A stretch of DNA of 12,523 bases from Chloroflexota bacterium (GTDB lineage Bacteria > Chloroflexota > Dehalococcoidia > Lucifugimonadales > Lucifugimonadaceae). The notes beneath the pieces are model-generated. The model saw nothing but the letters and a program-made list of their open reading frames with translations. It did no database searches and was not told the origin of the DNA. A program made the position numbers and the translations under genes. This document shows positions 1 through 6,672 of the stretch, piece by piece (within the stretch, counting starts at the first letter, position 1; every line of letters begins with the position of its first letter). The stretch lies in contig PAOV01000040.1 of NCBI GenBank assembly GCA_002708145.1, positions 1 to 12,523 of the forward strand, written 5' to 3'.

Positions 1-990
1 AATAAAAAAGTAGTTAAAAATTGGATTTATTTTTTTTAATTTTATATAATATATCTTCCAAACAAAATGAAATTTTTTTATAATATGGAAGAGAATGTTT
101 CTACACTTATATTTTACATAAAGACTCTTATCAATAATAATATTACCACCGCGATTTCGAATAGGAGTGATTTCTACTTTGTAACTGTCTTTGTAAAAAT
201 CGATATTTATTATCGCTGATTCTTTTTGTCTGGGACTTAACTTGGAGTACAATTTATAATTCATATAAATATCGTCAAAACAAAAATTTCCCAAGCTGTA
301 GAAAATATATTTCCCCTTATATCTTTCGAATGGTTGAAAAGTATGGCTATGATGACCAATAATTAAATCGGCTCCAGCATTTATCAGTTCTCTAGCTATT
401 TTTGGTTGATGCCAATCTGGATAAAAACCATTTTCAACTCTGCCGCCCCAGTGTAATAATACAACAACATGATTTACTCGATCCCTCAATTCTTTTATTT
501 TACTTAACAAAGTGTTTTTACAAAAAAAATTAACTTTTATTTTAGTATTCGGAGGTATTGATGGATTTGTATCGTAGTTAACATAATTTAAAAATGCAAT
601 TTTAATATCATCTTGTTCTCCAACTATAAGAGGAATAGAATAATTGTTATCCATTGATGCACCAATTGACTTTATTTTATGTTTTCCTAAGATTAATTTT
701 GTTTTTTTAAATCCAGAATCAAGATTATCGAAGGCATGATTATTTGCCAAGCAAGCAATTTTAATATTAATATCAGCTAATAAATTAAGTGTTTCTTCGG
801 AGGTGTCAAGCCTAGGATTCTTCAACTCATTTACACCTGTATCACCTCGAGCAAAACATTCGAGATTTCCTACAACATCTGCCTTATTTAATATAGAGTT
901 TATTCCTTTAAAAGGATTTTCACCTTCAGAATATATCTTTTCAAATCGATTGTTAAAACTAATATCACCAATAAATGCGTATTTTTTCAT
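1..990 (-). CDS. CapA-family (PGA_cap) metallophosphatase-like protein, 3' end cut off by the window edge
   Basis: The frame starts at ATG 990-988 and stays open to base 1, giving 330 residues without a stop. I translated it by hand. It shows the motif series of the CapA/PGA_cap calcineurin-like fold: IGDIS at 7-11, GNLE at 41-44, ANNHAFD at 82-88, LHWGG at 179-183, GHHSH at 212-216 and YSLGNF at 231-236. The Asp, Asn and His residues in these motifs are the expected metal ligands of the metallophosphatase superfamily. CapA itself belongs to poly-gamma-glutamate capsule synthesis, but relatives are common in polysaccharide loci with unproven roles. No signal peptide or N-terminal membrane segment is visible, so it looks cytoplasmic. 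The tail (about 290-330) is rich in Lys, Phe, Ile and Tyr. It is the last gene of the run, 102 bases after the wzy remnant. Family is confident; substrate is unknown. Confidence 0.88.
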   Translation of the reverse strand, partial: MKKYAFIGDISFNNRFEKIYSEGENPFKGINSILNKADVVGNLECFARGDTGVNELKNPRLDTSEETLNLLADINIKIACLANNHAFDNLDSGFKKTKLILGKHKIKSIGASMDNNYSIPLIVGEQDDIKIAFLNYVNYDTNPSIPPNTKIKVNFFCKNTLLSKIKELRDRVNHVVVLLHWGGRVENGFYPDWHQPKIARELINAGADLIIGHHSHTFQPFERYKGKYIFYSLGNFCFDDIYMNYKLYSKLSPRQKESAIINIDFYKDSYKVEITPIRNRGGNIIIDKSLYVKYKCRNILFHIIKKFHFVWKIYYIKLKKINPIFNYFFI

Positions 991-1092
991 AAAAAAAATT
1001 TTACAAATTTGCGTAAGCTTTCAAAGTACAACTTATAGTCTAAATATATTTTAAATGTTTATTTCTGATGATCAAAAAATAAAATTTTCAAA

Positions 1093-1971
1093 TTATGATA
1101 CTATTAGAGATTTTTGTTTCTTTTTATTGTTTTCAAAGACCGTTTTAAAATATTTTATTTTTTCATTTTTATGGCTATTGTAGCAAAAGATTATACTTAA
1201 AATAATTAATGCTGAAGAATTGAAGAACAACATCTGATTATAATAGAACAAAAAATCCCATAAAAAATAAAAAAAAATAAGCCATGCTAATCTTTTGTTT
1301 TTTATTGAAAAAATTATGTTTATCGCAAATAAGACAATGAATATTGTCCCCAAATAGCCTAGTGTATATATTATGGCTCCAGCTTCTCCTATCAAGCCTT
1401 TATGCTTTATTCCATAGTCTGAACGCGATGTAGCTGTAAAACGCCCATACTTTGCAATAGCTACTTCATATACTCCTTTACCAAAAAGAAGTTCTTTTTT
1501 ACTGTAGAGAGTGAGCATATCCGGATTAAAATACAATAAAAAACCTGTTCCTCTTCCTGAACCATAATTTTCGTTTTTTATATTTATTTTTTTCTCGTTA
1601 TTACCAAAATAATAATCTGAGACATATTTGCTAATATATGAAATATCAAAACTCCCCCATATCTTTTTTTCTGGTGTCATAGTCGAAGTCATTCTAACAC
1701 CAAAATAGAAAACTAGGAAAGCTACAAGTGAATATTTCATCAAAGTCAAAATATGAAGTCTAATAGATTTGGAGACAAAAACGAATAAGGCAAACAATAT
1801 GGCTGGATAAATAATAATCGGCTGTCGTTTACCGCTTGCAATAGCAATGATTAATATCAAAGTGATAATAATCCAATCTTTTTTTCTAAATCTGCCGTTC
1901 TTTATCAACCAATAAAAAATCATTGCCACAATTGGTATGACAACAGCAGGACCACCTCCTCCATAACTCAT
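1093..1971 (-). CDS. C-terminal part of the Wzy-like polymerase
   Basis: This 292-residue frame begins at the ATG of the in-frame stretch GTMSYGGGG. That ATG is most likely an internal Met of the full polymerase, since the sense reading continues upstream to the TGA at 1999-2001. It has about seven hydrophobic spans (roughly 8-24, 33-45, 50-67, 75-92, 196-222, 228-243 and 248-264). A polar loop of about 100 residues (93-195) matches the large periplasmic loop of Wzy proteins. A basic SGKRQP motif at 46-51 sits between two spans, as is common in polymerases. The tail after 265 is Lys-rich and probably cytoplasmic. Translation as a separate protein would need reinitiation at this ATG, and nothing seen supports that. 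Confidence 0.6.
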   Translation of the reverse strand: MSYGGGGPAVVIPIVAMIFYWLIKNGRFRKKDWIIITLILIIAIASGKRQPIIIYPAILFALFVFVSKSIRLHILTLMKYSLVAFLVFYFGVRMTSTMTPEKKIWGSFDISYISKYVSDYYFGNNEKKINIKNENYGSGRGTGFLLYFNPDMLTLYSKKELLFGKGVYEVAIAKYGRFTATSRSDYGIKHKGLIGEAGAIIYTLGYLGTIFIVLFAINIIFSIKNKRLAWLIFFYFLWDFLFYYNQMLFFNSSALIILSIIFCYNSHKNEKIKYFKTVFENNKKKQKSLIVS

Positions 1972-1998
1972 TGTTCCAACTAATCCTTCAAAATCAAA

Positions 1999-2490
1999 TC
2001 ACATTAGAAATATTTTAAATATAGCCACAGCAATCTGAACAAACATTATATAAATAAATACATTCTTTACATATTCTCTTTTTGGTATGTTATAAGCAAT
2101 ATCTTTTAAATAGTGATAAGCAATCCATAAAAATGAAAATTTAAACAAATATTGACTTAGTATTGTTAATATTTCCCCTCCATTAATAAAAAAGGAAATC
2201 CAATATGATATGGAAAATAAAAGAAAAACAATATTAATTGCTAGGTCAGTCTTATTTTTGTTTATAATAACTTTATTATTCAATAATAAGTAAACAGCAT
2301 AAGCGACAGTTCCTATTTGGTAGCCATTAAATATTCCCATGCCAAGAATACTATTAAAATAGTCAAAAAGCCCCTCCCAGAAAACAAGAATAAATAAAAT
2401 ACTTAATCGAGTTATACCAACTTTATTAAATGTATATAACATTCCCAAGAAAACAAATGTAAAGTAAAGTGCAACATTTAATGGTGTCAT
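1999..2490 (-). CDS. N-terminal part of the Wzy-like polymerase, ending at a premature TGA
   Basis: This frame starts at ATG 2490-2488 and makes 163 residues with about six hydrophobic spans (roughly 4-22, 29-47, 54-71, 83-102, 107-128 and 143-163). The last span reaches the stop with no cytoplasmic tail, so the protein ends inside or at the edge of a membrane helix, as expected for a truncation. The next codons continue a plausible protein in the same frame. It follows the glycosyltransferase gene by 63 bases. Alone it lacks the large loop and could not be expected to polymerise. Confidence 0.6.
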   Translation of the reverse strand: MTPLNVALYFTFVFLGMLYTFNKVGITRLSILFILVFWEGLFDYFNSILGMGIFNGYQIGTVAYAVYLLLNNKVIINKNKTDLAINIVFLLFSISYWISFFINGGEILTILSQYLFKFSFLWIAYHYLKDIAYNIPKREYVKNVFIYIMFVQIAVAIFKIFLM

Positions 2491-2553
2491 AATTTGTTAT
2501 TAACTAATATAAAGATCTTATTTTTTGTTAAGATAATTGATATAATATATCAT

Positions 2554-3720
2554 TTATTGATTTTGCATAAACTCAAGTAGTTTTATGACTCTATTATCCC
2601 AGGAATATAATTTGAACGCCTTTTTTCTTGCTATTTTTCCATATTTATTAGTGTCTTTCTCAACTAATGACTTCATTAATGATAATTTAAGTGAATCATA
2701 ATTATCAGGCTCGCATAATATTGAATCCTTTTCATTTTCAAGCACTTCTCTAATTGTAGGAAAACCATGCGCCACTATTGTCCTGCCAGCAGCCATATAT
2801 TCAAAAATTTTCAATGGAGAACAATAATTTATTGTTGGAACTTTTGAAGACCACAAGCCCAATAAAATATCAGAGGCGTATAAATAATTAGGAATCAAAT
2901 TATGCTCAACAAAACCTATGAAATTGATATTAAAAACAGCTTCCTCTTGAGATATCTTTTTAAAATACTGTCGATGCTTTTCAGGACCTCCTATCACTAA
3001 AAACATCAAATCTGGAAATTCTCTTGCTAAATAAATAATGTTTTCAATATCTCTATTCAAATACAATCCACCCGTATATGTCACAATTGTTTTATTAATA
3101 GGAAGGTTTAATTTTGATTTTGCAATATTTTTATCAATATGTTTTTCAAAAAGAGAAGCGTCAAATCCATCGTGCCATGCAAAAAGTTTATCTTTCGGTA
3201 CACCCTTTTGTTCCCAGTGTTTTGATAGGGCTTCACTAATTGAGAATAAACATTTAATATTTGGTGAATGCACAGCGCGTAATAATCTTTTCTCTAAAAA
3301 ATTATTCAGTATATTTTTACCAGTATGTAATCTAGAGTTATGTGATTCATAAATAATAGGTATATCAATTTTAGTCAAAGCATTCAAAATATATGAATCT
3401 CTGGAAAATATTATATTTGGATTATTTTGTTTAACAATTTGAACGATACTTCTTTTCACCAGTATTCTATTTAAGAATACATTTTTAGACTTTTGATTCC
3501 AAGTCGTTATTTCAAAATTGATTCCACTCTCAAATGTATTATCAATAAATTTTTTAAGATTATATTCAAAACCACTATTTTTTTGCATTGCTAAAGTGAC
3601 TTTATATCCAGCTTTAACAAAGGCAGTACACATTGAAAAAACCTGTAATAAAGTAGTATTCAATCCACCGGACTTAGAGTCTTGAACAGACGCAACATGT
3701 ATATATAATAAATTCTTAAT
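2554..3720 (-). CDS. GT4-family glycosyltransferase with an apparent ATT start
   Basis: This is a GT-B retaining glycosyltransferase (GT4, Glycos_transf_1 type), inferred to be cytoplasmic and to add a sugar to the lipid-linked repeat unit. In the 388-residue reading, the N-terminal strand and Gly-rich loop are IHVASVQDSKSGG (7-19). HDGFD lies at 183-187, YTGG at 215-218, and the nucleotide-sugar site SPLKIFEYMAAG at 301-312. The first permitted start is TTG at 3663-3661, but that would remove the first beta strand and the GG loop, which GT4 enzymes need. The conserved sequence continues in frame upstream to ATT at 3720-3718 (IKNLLYIHVA) and then meets a TAA at 3729-3727. No ATG, GTG or TTG lies between. 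Either ATT is a real rare start, or it was ATG and has mutated or been misread. The sugar donor cannot be told. Confidence 0.8.
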   Translation of the reverse strand: MKNLLYIHVASVQDSKSGGLNTTLLQVFSMCTAFVKAGYKVTLAMQKNSGFEYNLKKFIDNTFESGINFEITTWNQKSKNVFLNRILVKRSIVQIVKQNNPNIIFSRDSYILNALTKIDIPIIYESHNSRLHTGKNILNNFLEKRLLRAVHSPNIKCLFSISEALSKHWEQKGVPKDKLFAWHDGFDASLFEKHIDKNIAKSKLNLPINKTIVTYTGGLYLNRDIENIIYLAREFPDLMFLVIGGPEKHRQYFKKISQEEAVFNINFIGFVEHNLIPNYLYASDILLGLWSSKVPTINYCSPLKIFEYMAAGRTIVAHGFPTIREVLENEKDSILCEPDNYDSLKLSLMKSLVEKDTNKYGKIARKKAFKLYSWDNRVIKLLEFMQNQ

Positions 3721-3747
3721 AAGAAATTAATTTAAAAATACTTGCAT

Positions 3748-3768
3748 TGAAAAAAATGATTTATCATT
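3748..3768 (-). terminator. Weak terminator-like hairpin after the propeller gene
   Basis: Just after the TAA of the propeller gene, the transcript reads AATGAT-AA-ATCATT, followed by five more Ts (seven in all, two of them in the stem). The stem is short, almost all A/U, with a tiny loop, so it is weak as an intrinsic terminator. It could at most lower expression of the GT4 and wzy genes downstream. Confidence 0.22.
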
Positions 3769-3771
3769 ATT

Positions 3772-5049
3772 TTATTTTTTTATGATTTTAGTAATATTAA
3801 TAACGTGAAACTCACGTTTTCCTCTATGCCCTGAATCAATTGAAACAAACTTACCATCCTCACTCCATTTTGGATGTAAGTCAATTCTATTTTCACCTTT
3901 ATATTTATAAGGTTGGTGAAACATACCGAGAATATGTTTTTTTTTATTTAATAAATCATACAAGTATAAACGGGAAAATTTAGATTTATCTGGATAATCA
4001 TCTGTAAGAATCCATCTACCATCTGTAGAGACTGAAGGGTGACCATCACTAAAAAAATCATTTTCACCAATAGTTTCTACAAATCCTTTTTTATCAGTAT
4101 AGCGATTATATCTGTCACGGCCATCATTTAACCTAGAGAATGATATAATATTTTTGGAATCTGTCATCCAACAATTGTGAGATACTAATTCAATTCCAGT
4201 CAGAAAGAATAAGTCTGATCCATCCCTACAATTTGCTGTAATTAAACGGTGGAATCTGCCTTGTGATCCAATCCATCTATGTAAGAACATAAATCGTTTC
4301 CCGTCCGGGGCAATATCAATATGGTTTACTTTATGTTTTGAGTTGACCATTGTCGGATCAGGTTCGAATTTTTTTAAGTTATCTAATGATATTATCAGTT
4401 TACTTGTATTCTTCTCAATATCAATAAACCATATTCCATCATTTTCATCAGATGGTAAAACGATATTTTGTTTTCTAAAATATCCATAGGAAGGACGCAT
4501 CATAGTATAACGGTCGAAATTTAAGGTTAATGCAAAAGCTCCGTCATTGGAAACGGAATAGATTGGCTTACAGAGACTTTTTCTTTTATTCGTTTGAAAA
4601 TCAAAAATTTCTGAATAATAATCGTTATTTTTTTCGTTATAGTTATTATAAATAATTTTATGATCTGAATTTCCAAACCATTGCAGCATACATCCTTGCT
4701 GCCAATTCCAAGCTTTTGATTTAGCTACAACTTTTTTATTATTTGAAAGAGAATTGTAATAAACAATATTTACAGATGAATCTTTACTACCTCTCGTTTT
4801 CTTTTCGGTTGTCTCACACCAAAGCAATCCGCCGTTATTATTAAAAGGCGAAATATTATAATACCCAAAAAAAGAGTTGTTTTTTACAGGGAGTTTTATA
4901 AAATTAACTTTCTTATTCAAATAGGATTTCTTTACACGTCTTGCAATAAAATATCTGTGTAATAAATATTGCGAATAATAAAATATATTAACATATAAAT
5001 TGAACAAAAAAGGTATTGATTTTACTAATTTTTTAATTTTTTCTTTCAT
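3772..5049 (-). CDS. Seven-repeat beta-propeller protein resembling oligogalacturonate lyase (PL22) / TolB-like PD40 repeats
   Basis: ATG at 5049, 425 residues. I count seven PD40-like repeats, centred near residues 66-79, 123-135, 166-177, 246-257, 294-305, 340-350 and 395-405. This suggests a seven-bladed propeller. In the last four, a His sits exactly six residues before the Asp of the repeat: H243 with D249, H291 with D297, H337 with D343, and H392 with D398. Cytoplasmic oligogalacturonate lyases (PL22) are seven-bladed propellers with a His-rich manganese site in the channel, so a metal site is plausible here. No signal peptide is seen. The first 35 residues have aromatic and hydrophobic patches between basic ones and might associate with the membrane. 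It lies 61 bases after the GT-B gene and ahead of the GT4 gene. Function in this locus is unknown: lyase, sugar-binding or scaffold roles are all possible. Confidence 0.7.
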   Translation of the reverse strand: MKEKIKKLVKSIPFLFNLYVNIFYYSQYLLHRYFIARRVKKSYLNKKVNFIKLPVKNNSFFGYYNISPFNNNGGLLWCETTEKKTRGSKDSSVNIVYYNSLSNNKKVVAKSKAWNWQQGCMLQWFGNSDHKIIYNNYNEKNNDYYSEIFDFQTNKRKSLCKPIYSVSNDGAFALTLNFDRYTMMRPSYGYFRKQNIVLPSDENDGIWFIDIEKNTSKLIISLDNLKKFEPDPTMVNSKHKVNHIDIAPDGKRFMFLHRWIGSQGRFHRLITANCRDGSDLFFLTGIELVSHNCWMTDSKNIISFSRLNDGRDRYNRYTDKKGFVETIGENDFFSDGHPSVSTDGRWILTDDYPDKSKFSRLYLYDLLNKKKHILGMFHQPYKYKGENRIDLHPKWSEDGKFVSIDSGHRGKREFHVINITKIIKK

Positions 5050-5060
5050 TCAAATATATT

Positions 5061-5098
5061 TCTAAAATTGGGATTTTTCCATCTAAAATTGTTTAGAT
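5061..5098 (-). repeat. Paired 10-base direct repeat and perfect 7-base inverted repeat between genes
   Basis: On the plus strand TCTAAAATTG occurs at 5061-5070 and again at 5082-5091. The second copy overlaps a perfect inverted repeat, ATCTAAA (5081-5087), loop ATTG, TTTAGAT (5092-5098). All of it lies in the 61-base gap between the upstream GT-B stop and the propeller start. No T-run follows on the transcript, so it is not a normal terminator. It could be an operator or an mRNA structure, but in such AT-rich DNA chance is a real possibility. Confidence 0.3.
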
Positions 5099-5110
5099 AT
5101 TAAGAAAGCT

Positions 5111-6556
5111 TTAAGTGTTATGATTATCGATTTTAAAAGTATTAGGAGCAATCTTAATTATATCATACTTTGTTCTTAGTTTTTCAACGTATATTTTATT
5201 CAATGATATCAACCGAGTTTTAATATCATTTTTTGTTAGGCCTGGAAATTTTTGTGATTTAACCTTGGTAATTTTTAGTTCTTTATCAACATCTTTTTTC
5301 TTCAGTATTCTCTTAATCCTACCAATTAACCTACTAATCCATCTTTTTTTTATATCAAATCCGAATAAAAGATGGATTTTCTTTTTTAGCTGACTGAGTG
5401 AAAAAATACTCTTATTTTCCCAATACTCATCCTTAATATCTAAAGAATCTAAAATACGAACTATGTTATCTGCGGAATCAGCAGAAAATGCATTTTTAAT
5501 AAAACTTTCAGCAAAATCTTTATCAACATCAAACCTAGTATCTTCAGAAGAGCTTAATATGACTTTTAGCTCTTCGACTAATTTTTCTTCTGTTTTAATA
5601 TTTTTTCCAAATCGGTTGGGAAGATCCGGATCGAATTTACTTTCAGGGTTTGGATGATAACGAAGGGTGGGTTTACTCATTGCCCATGCTTCTATTGCAG
5701 TTGTACAACCAGAATAAATTAACACTTTTGCACCCAAAATCCAGTAAGTAGCATTACCACTATATTCAACAAATACATTATCAACTGAAGAAAAATGATT
5801 TCTCCATGCTTCATGATTTTCATCAGGATGTGGTCGAATTACAAATTTAGTACTTGGAAATAACTTGCTGAGCCTTTTGAGAAGAGATACATAAGCATCG
5901 AACAATTGTGCAGCATTCTCACTTACTTTTGTAAAGAATTTAAAATCCTTGTCATTATGAATTAATCCTCTATCGCGCATATGTTCAGCATAGGAAGGAG
6001 TCCCGTATAATAAAGGATTCCAATTTCCAGGTGTAAACATACTATTTATCAAAACATAGCCATTTTCTAAGGATGATAAATGATGTTTCGATTGATCTCT
6101 AAGAAATTGGCGGTATTTTAAATGAAGAATATCAAATCTAGGATTTCCAACTATATGAATTTTTTTTTCGTATCCAGGAACAGCACTTGTTAATACATCA
6201 TATTGTTTCTGTCCCCAGACAAAAATAGCATCACTAACCTGAATCGCCTTATCATCTATTCGTATAGAACTATACACTTCTGGAGATGGCCAACTTAGTC
6301 CTTCTTCATCCATGGTAAAAATTTTCAGACCAGCAACACGAAGCTCTTGTAGCATAAGTGATGATAAAGGAGAGTGATCTTTATAAAAATAAATTCCTTT
6401 ACCATAAGAACGCGCGCTATTATAAACCCCACCTTTCGTTCCCACTACAACTGAATAGCCCTTTTCAAGTGCCTTGTATGCAATAAGTAATTTGGAATCT
6501 AATTCTCGAGCAATTATTTCTATAGGTAGAAAAAGCCTTTTTTTTGTAGATTTCAT
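5111..6556 (-). CDS. Surface carbohydrate biosynthesis protein, GT-B/CDP-glycerol-transferase-like
   Basis: 481 residues from ATG 6556-6554. A longer reading from TTG at 6571 adds only five residues, and the ATG puts the family-like opening MKSTKKRLFLPIEI at the N terminus, so I prefer it. Visible motifs are PIEIIARELDSKLL (11-24), MDEEG (82-86), VGNPRFD (136-142), RPHPDE (241-246) and SGCTTAIEA (282-290). The RPHP and S-G-x-x-T-A-I-E-A signatures are typical of the C-terminal Rossmann domain of KpsS, CDP-glycerol transferase and 'surface carbohydrate biosynthesis protein' families. No membrane span is seen, so it should be cytoplasmic or peripheral. Residues from about 380 to 481 form a Lys-rich extension beyond the GT-B core. 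It is probably a glycosyl- or polyol-phosphate transferase of the repeat unit. The donor is unknown; a nonulosonic acid is a fair guess from the nearby pseI. Confidence 0.8.
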   Translation of the reverse strand: MKSTKKRLFLPIEIIARELDSKLLIAYKALEKGYSVVVGTKGGVYNSARSYGKGIYFYKDHSPLSSLMLQELRVAGLKIFTMDEEGLSWPSPEVYSSIRIDDKAIQVSDAIFVWGQKQYDVLTSAVPGYEKKIHIVGNPRFDILHLKYRQFLRDQSKHHLSSLENGYVLINSMFTPGNWNPLLYGTPSYAEHMRDRGLIHNDKDFKFFTKVSENAAQLFDAYVSLLKRLSKLFPSTKFVIRPHPDENHEAWRNHFSSVDNVFVEYSGNATYWILGAKVLIYSGCTTAIEAWAMSKPTLRYHPNPESKFDPDLPNRFGKNIKTEEKLVEELKVILSSSEDTRFDVDKDFAESFIKNAFSADSADNIVRILDSLDIKDEYWENKSIFSLSQLKKKIHLLFGFDIKKRWISRLIGRIKRILKKKDVDKELKITKVKSQKFPGLTKNDIKTRLISLNKIYVEKLRTKYDIIKIAPNTFKIDNHNT

Positions 6557-6672
6557 TTTCAAATTATACAATTAATAGTTAGGGGTTTTTTATTTATTCT
6601 CTTTAATTCCAGTAGAATTTATTATATAGATTATTAATTATGCTTTCTATTGGTAGTAAAAAAGTAATAAAA

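Larger units (their letters stand above)
1093..2490 (-). pseudogene. wzy: Wzy-like O-antigen/polysaccharide polymerase interrupted by one in-frame TGA
   Basis: Two open frames, 2490-1999 and 1971-1093, lie in the same reading frame. They are separated only by TGA at 2001-1999 and nine sense codons reading FDFEGLVGT. Joined, they make 465 codons with about 12-13 membrane spans and one large extracytoplasmic loop, the usual size and layout of Wzy. This is a nonsense change rather than a frameshift. A change from GGA (Gly) or TGG (Trp) is the simplest origin. The alternatives are a sequencing error, readthrough, or two separately made halves. Confidence 0.8.

Noticed and set aside
803..1054. Plus-strand reading frame of 83 codons
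   Set aside because: It lies antisense to the CapA-family gene, which has full motif support. Its product has no recognisable domain. The same applies to plus-strand frames at 3038-3352, 5463-5657, 7229-7513, 7700-8014, 10042-10302 and 11304-11552.
1999..2001. Alternative genetic code (UGA read as Gly or Trp) to explain the broken wzy
   Set aside because: The acetyltransferase (TGA 11957-11955, in an ATGA overlap) and the ABC transporter (TGA 8204-8202) end in TGA at natural family ends. Eight other long genes have no internal TGA, and Trp is encoded by TGG throughout.
1971..2001. Frameshift between the two wzy halves
   Set aside because: The distance from the TGA to the downstream ATG is a whole number of codons and the intervening nine codons are sense, so both halves are in one frame.
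2515..2551. Inverted repeat ATCTTA/TAAGAT (2515-2534) and palindrome GATATAATATATC (2539-2551) between GT4 and wzy
   Set aside because: Short, nearly pure A/T, no terminator T-run in a sensible place. Such palindromes are expected by chance at this base composition.
6557..6571. TTG at 6571 as the start of the GT-B protein
   Set aside because: An ATG five codons later gives the family-like N terminus, and the extra residues (YNLK) add nothing recognisable.
6600..6640. AATTC/GAATT mini-hairpin in the gap between the two GT-B genes
   Set aside because: A five-base stem only, with no T-run. Not enough to call a terminator or operator.
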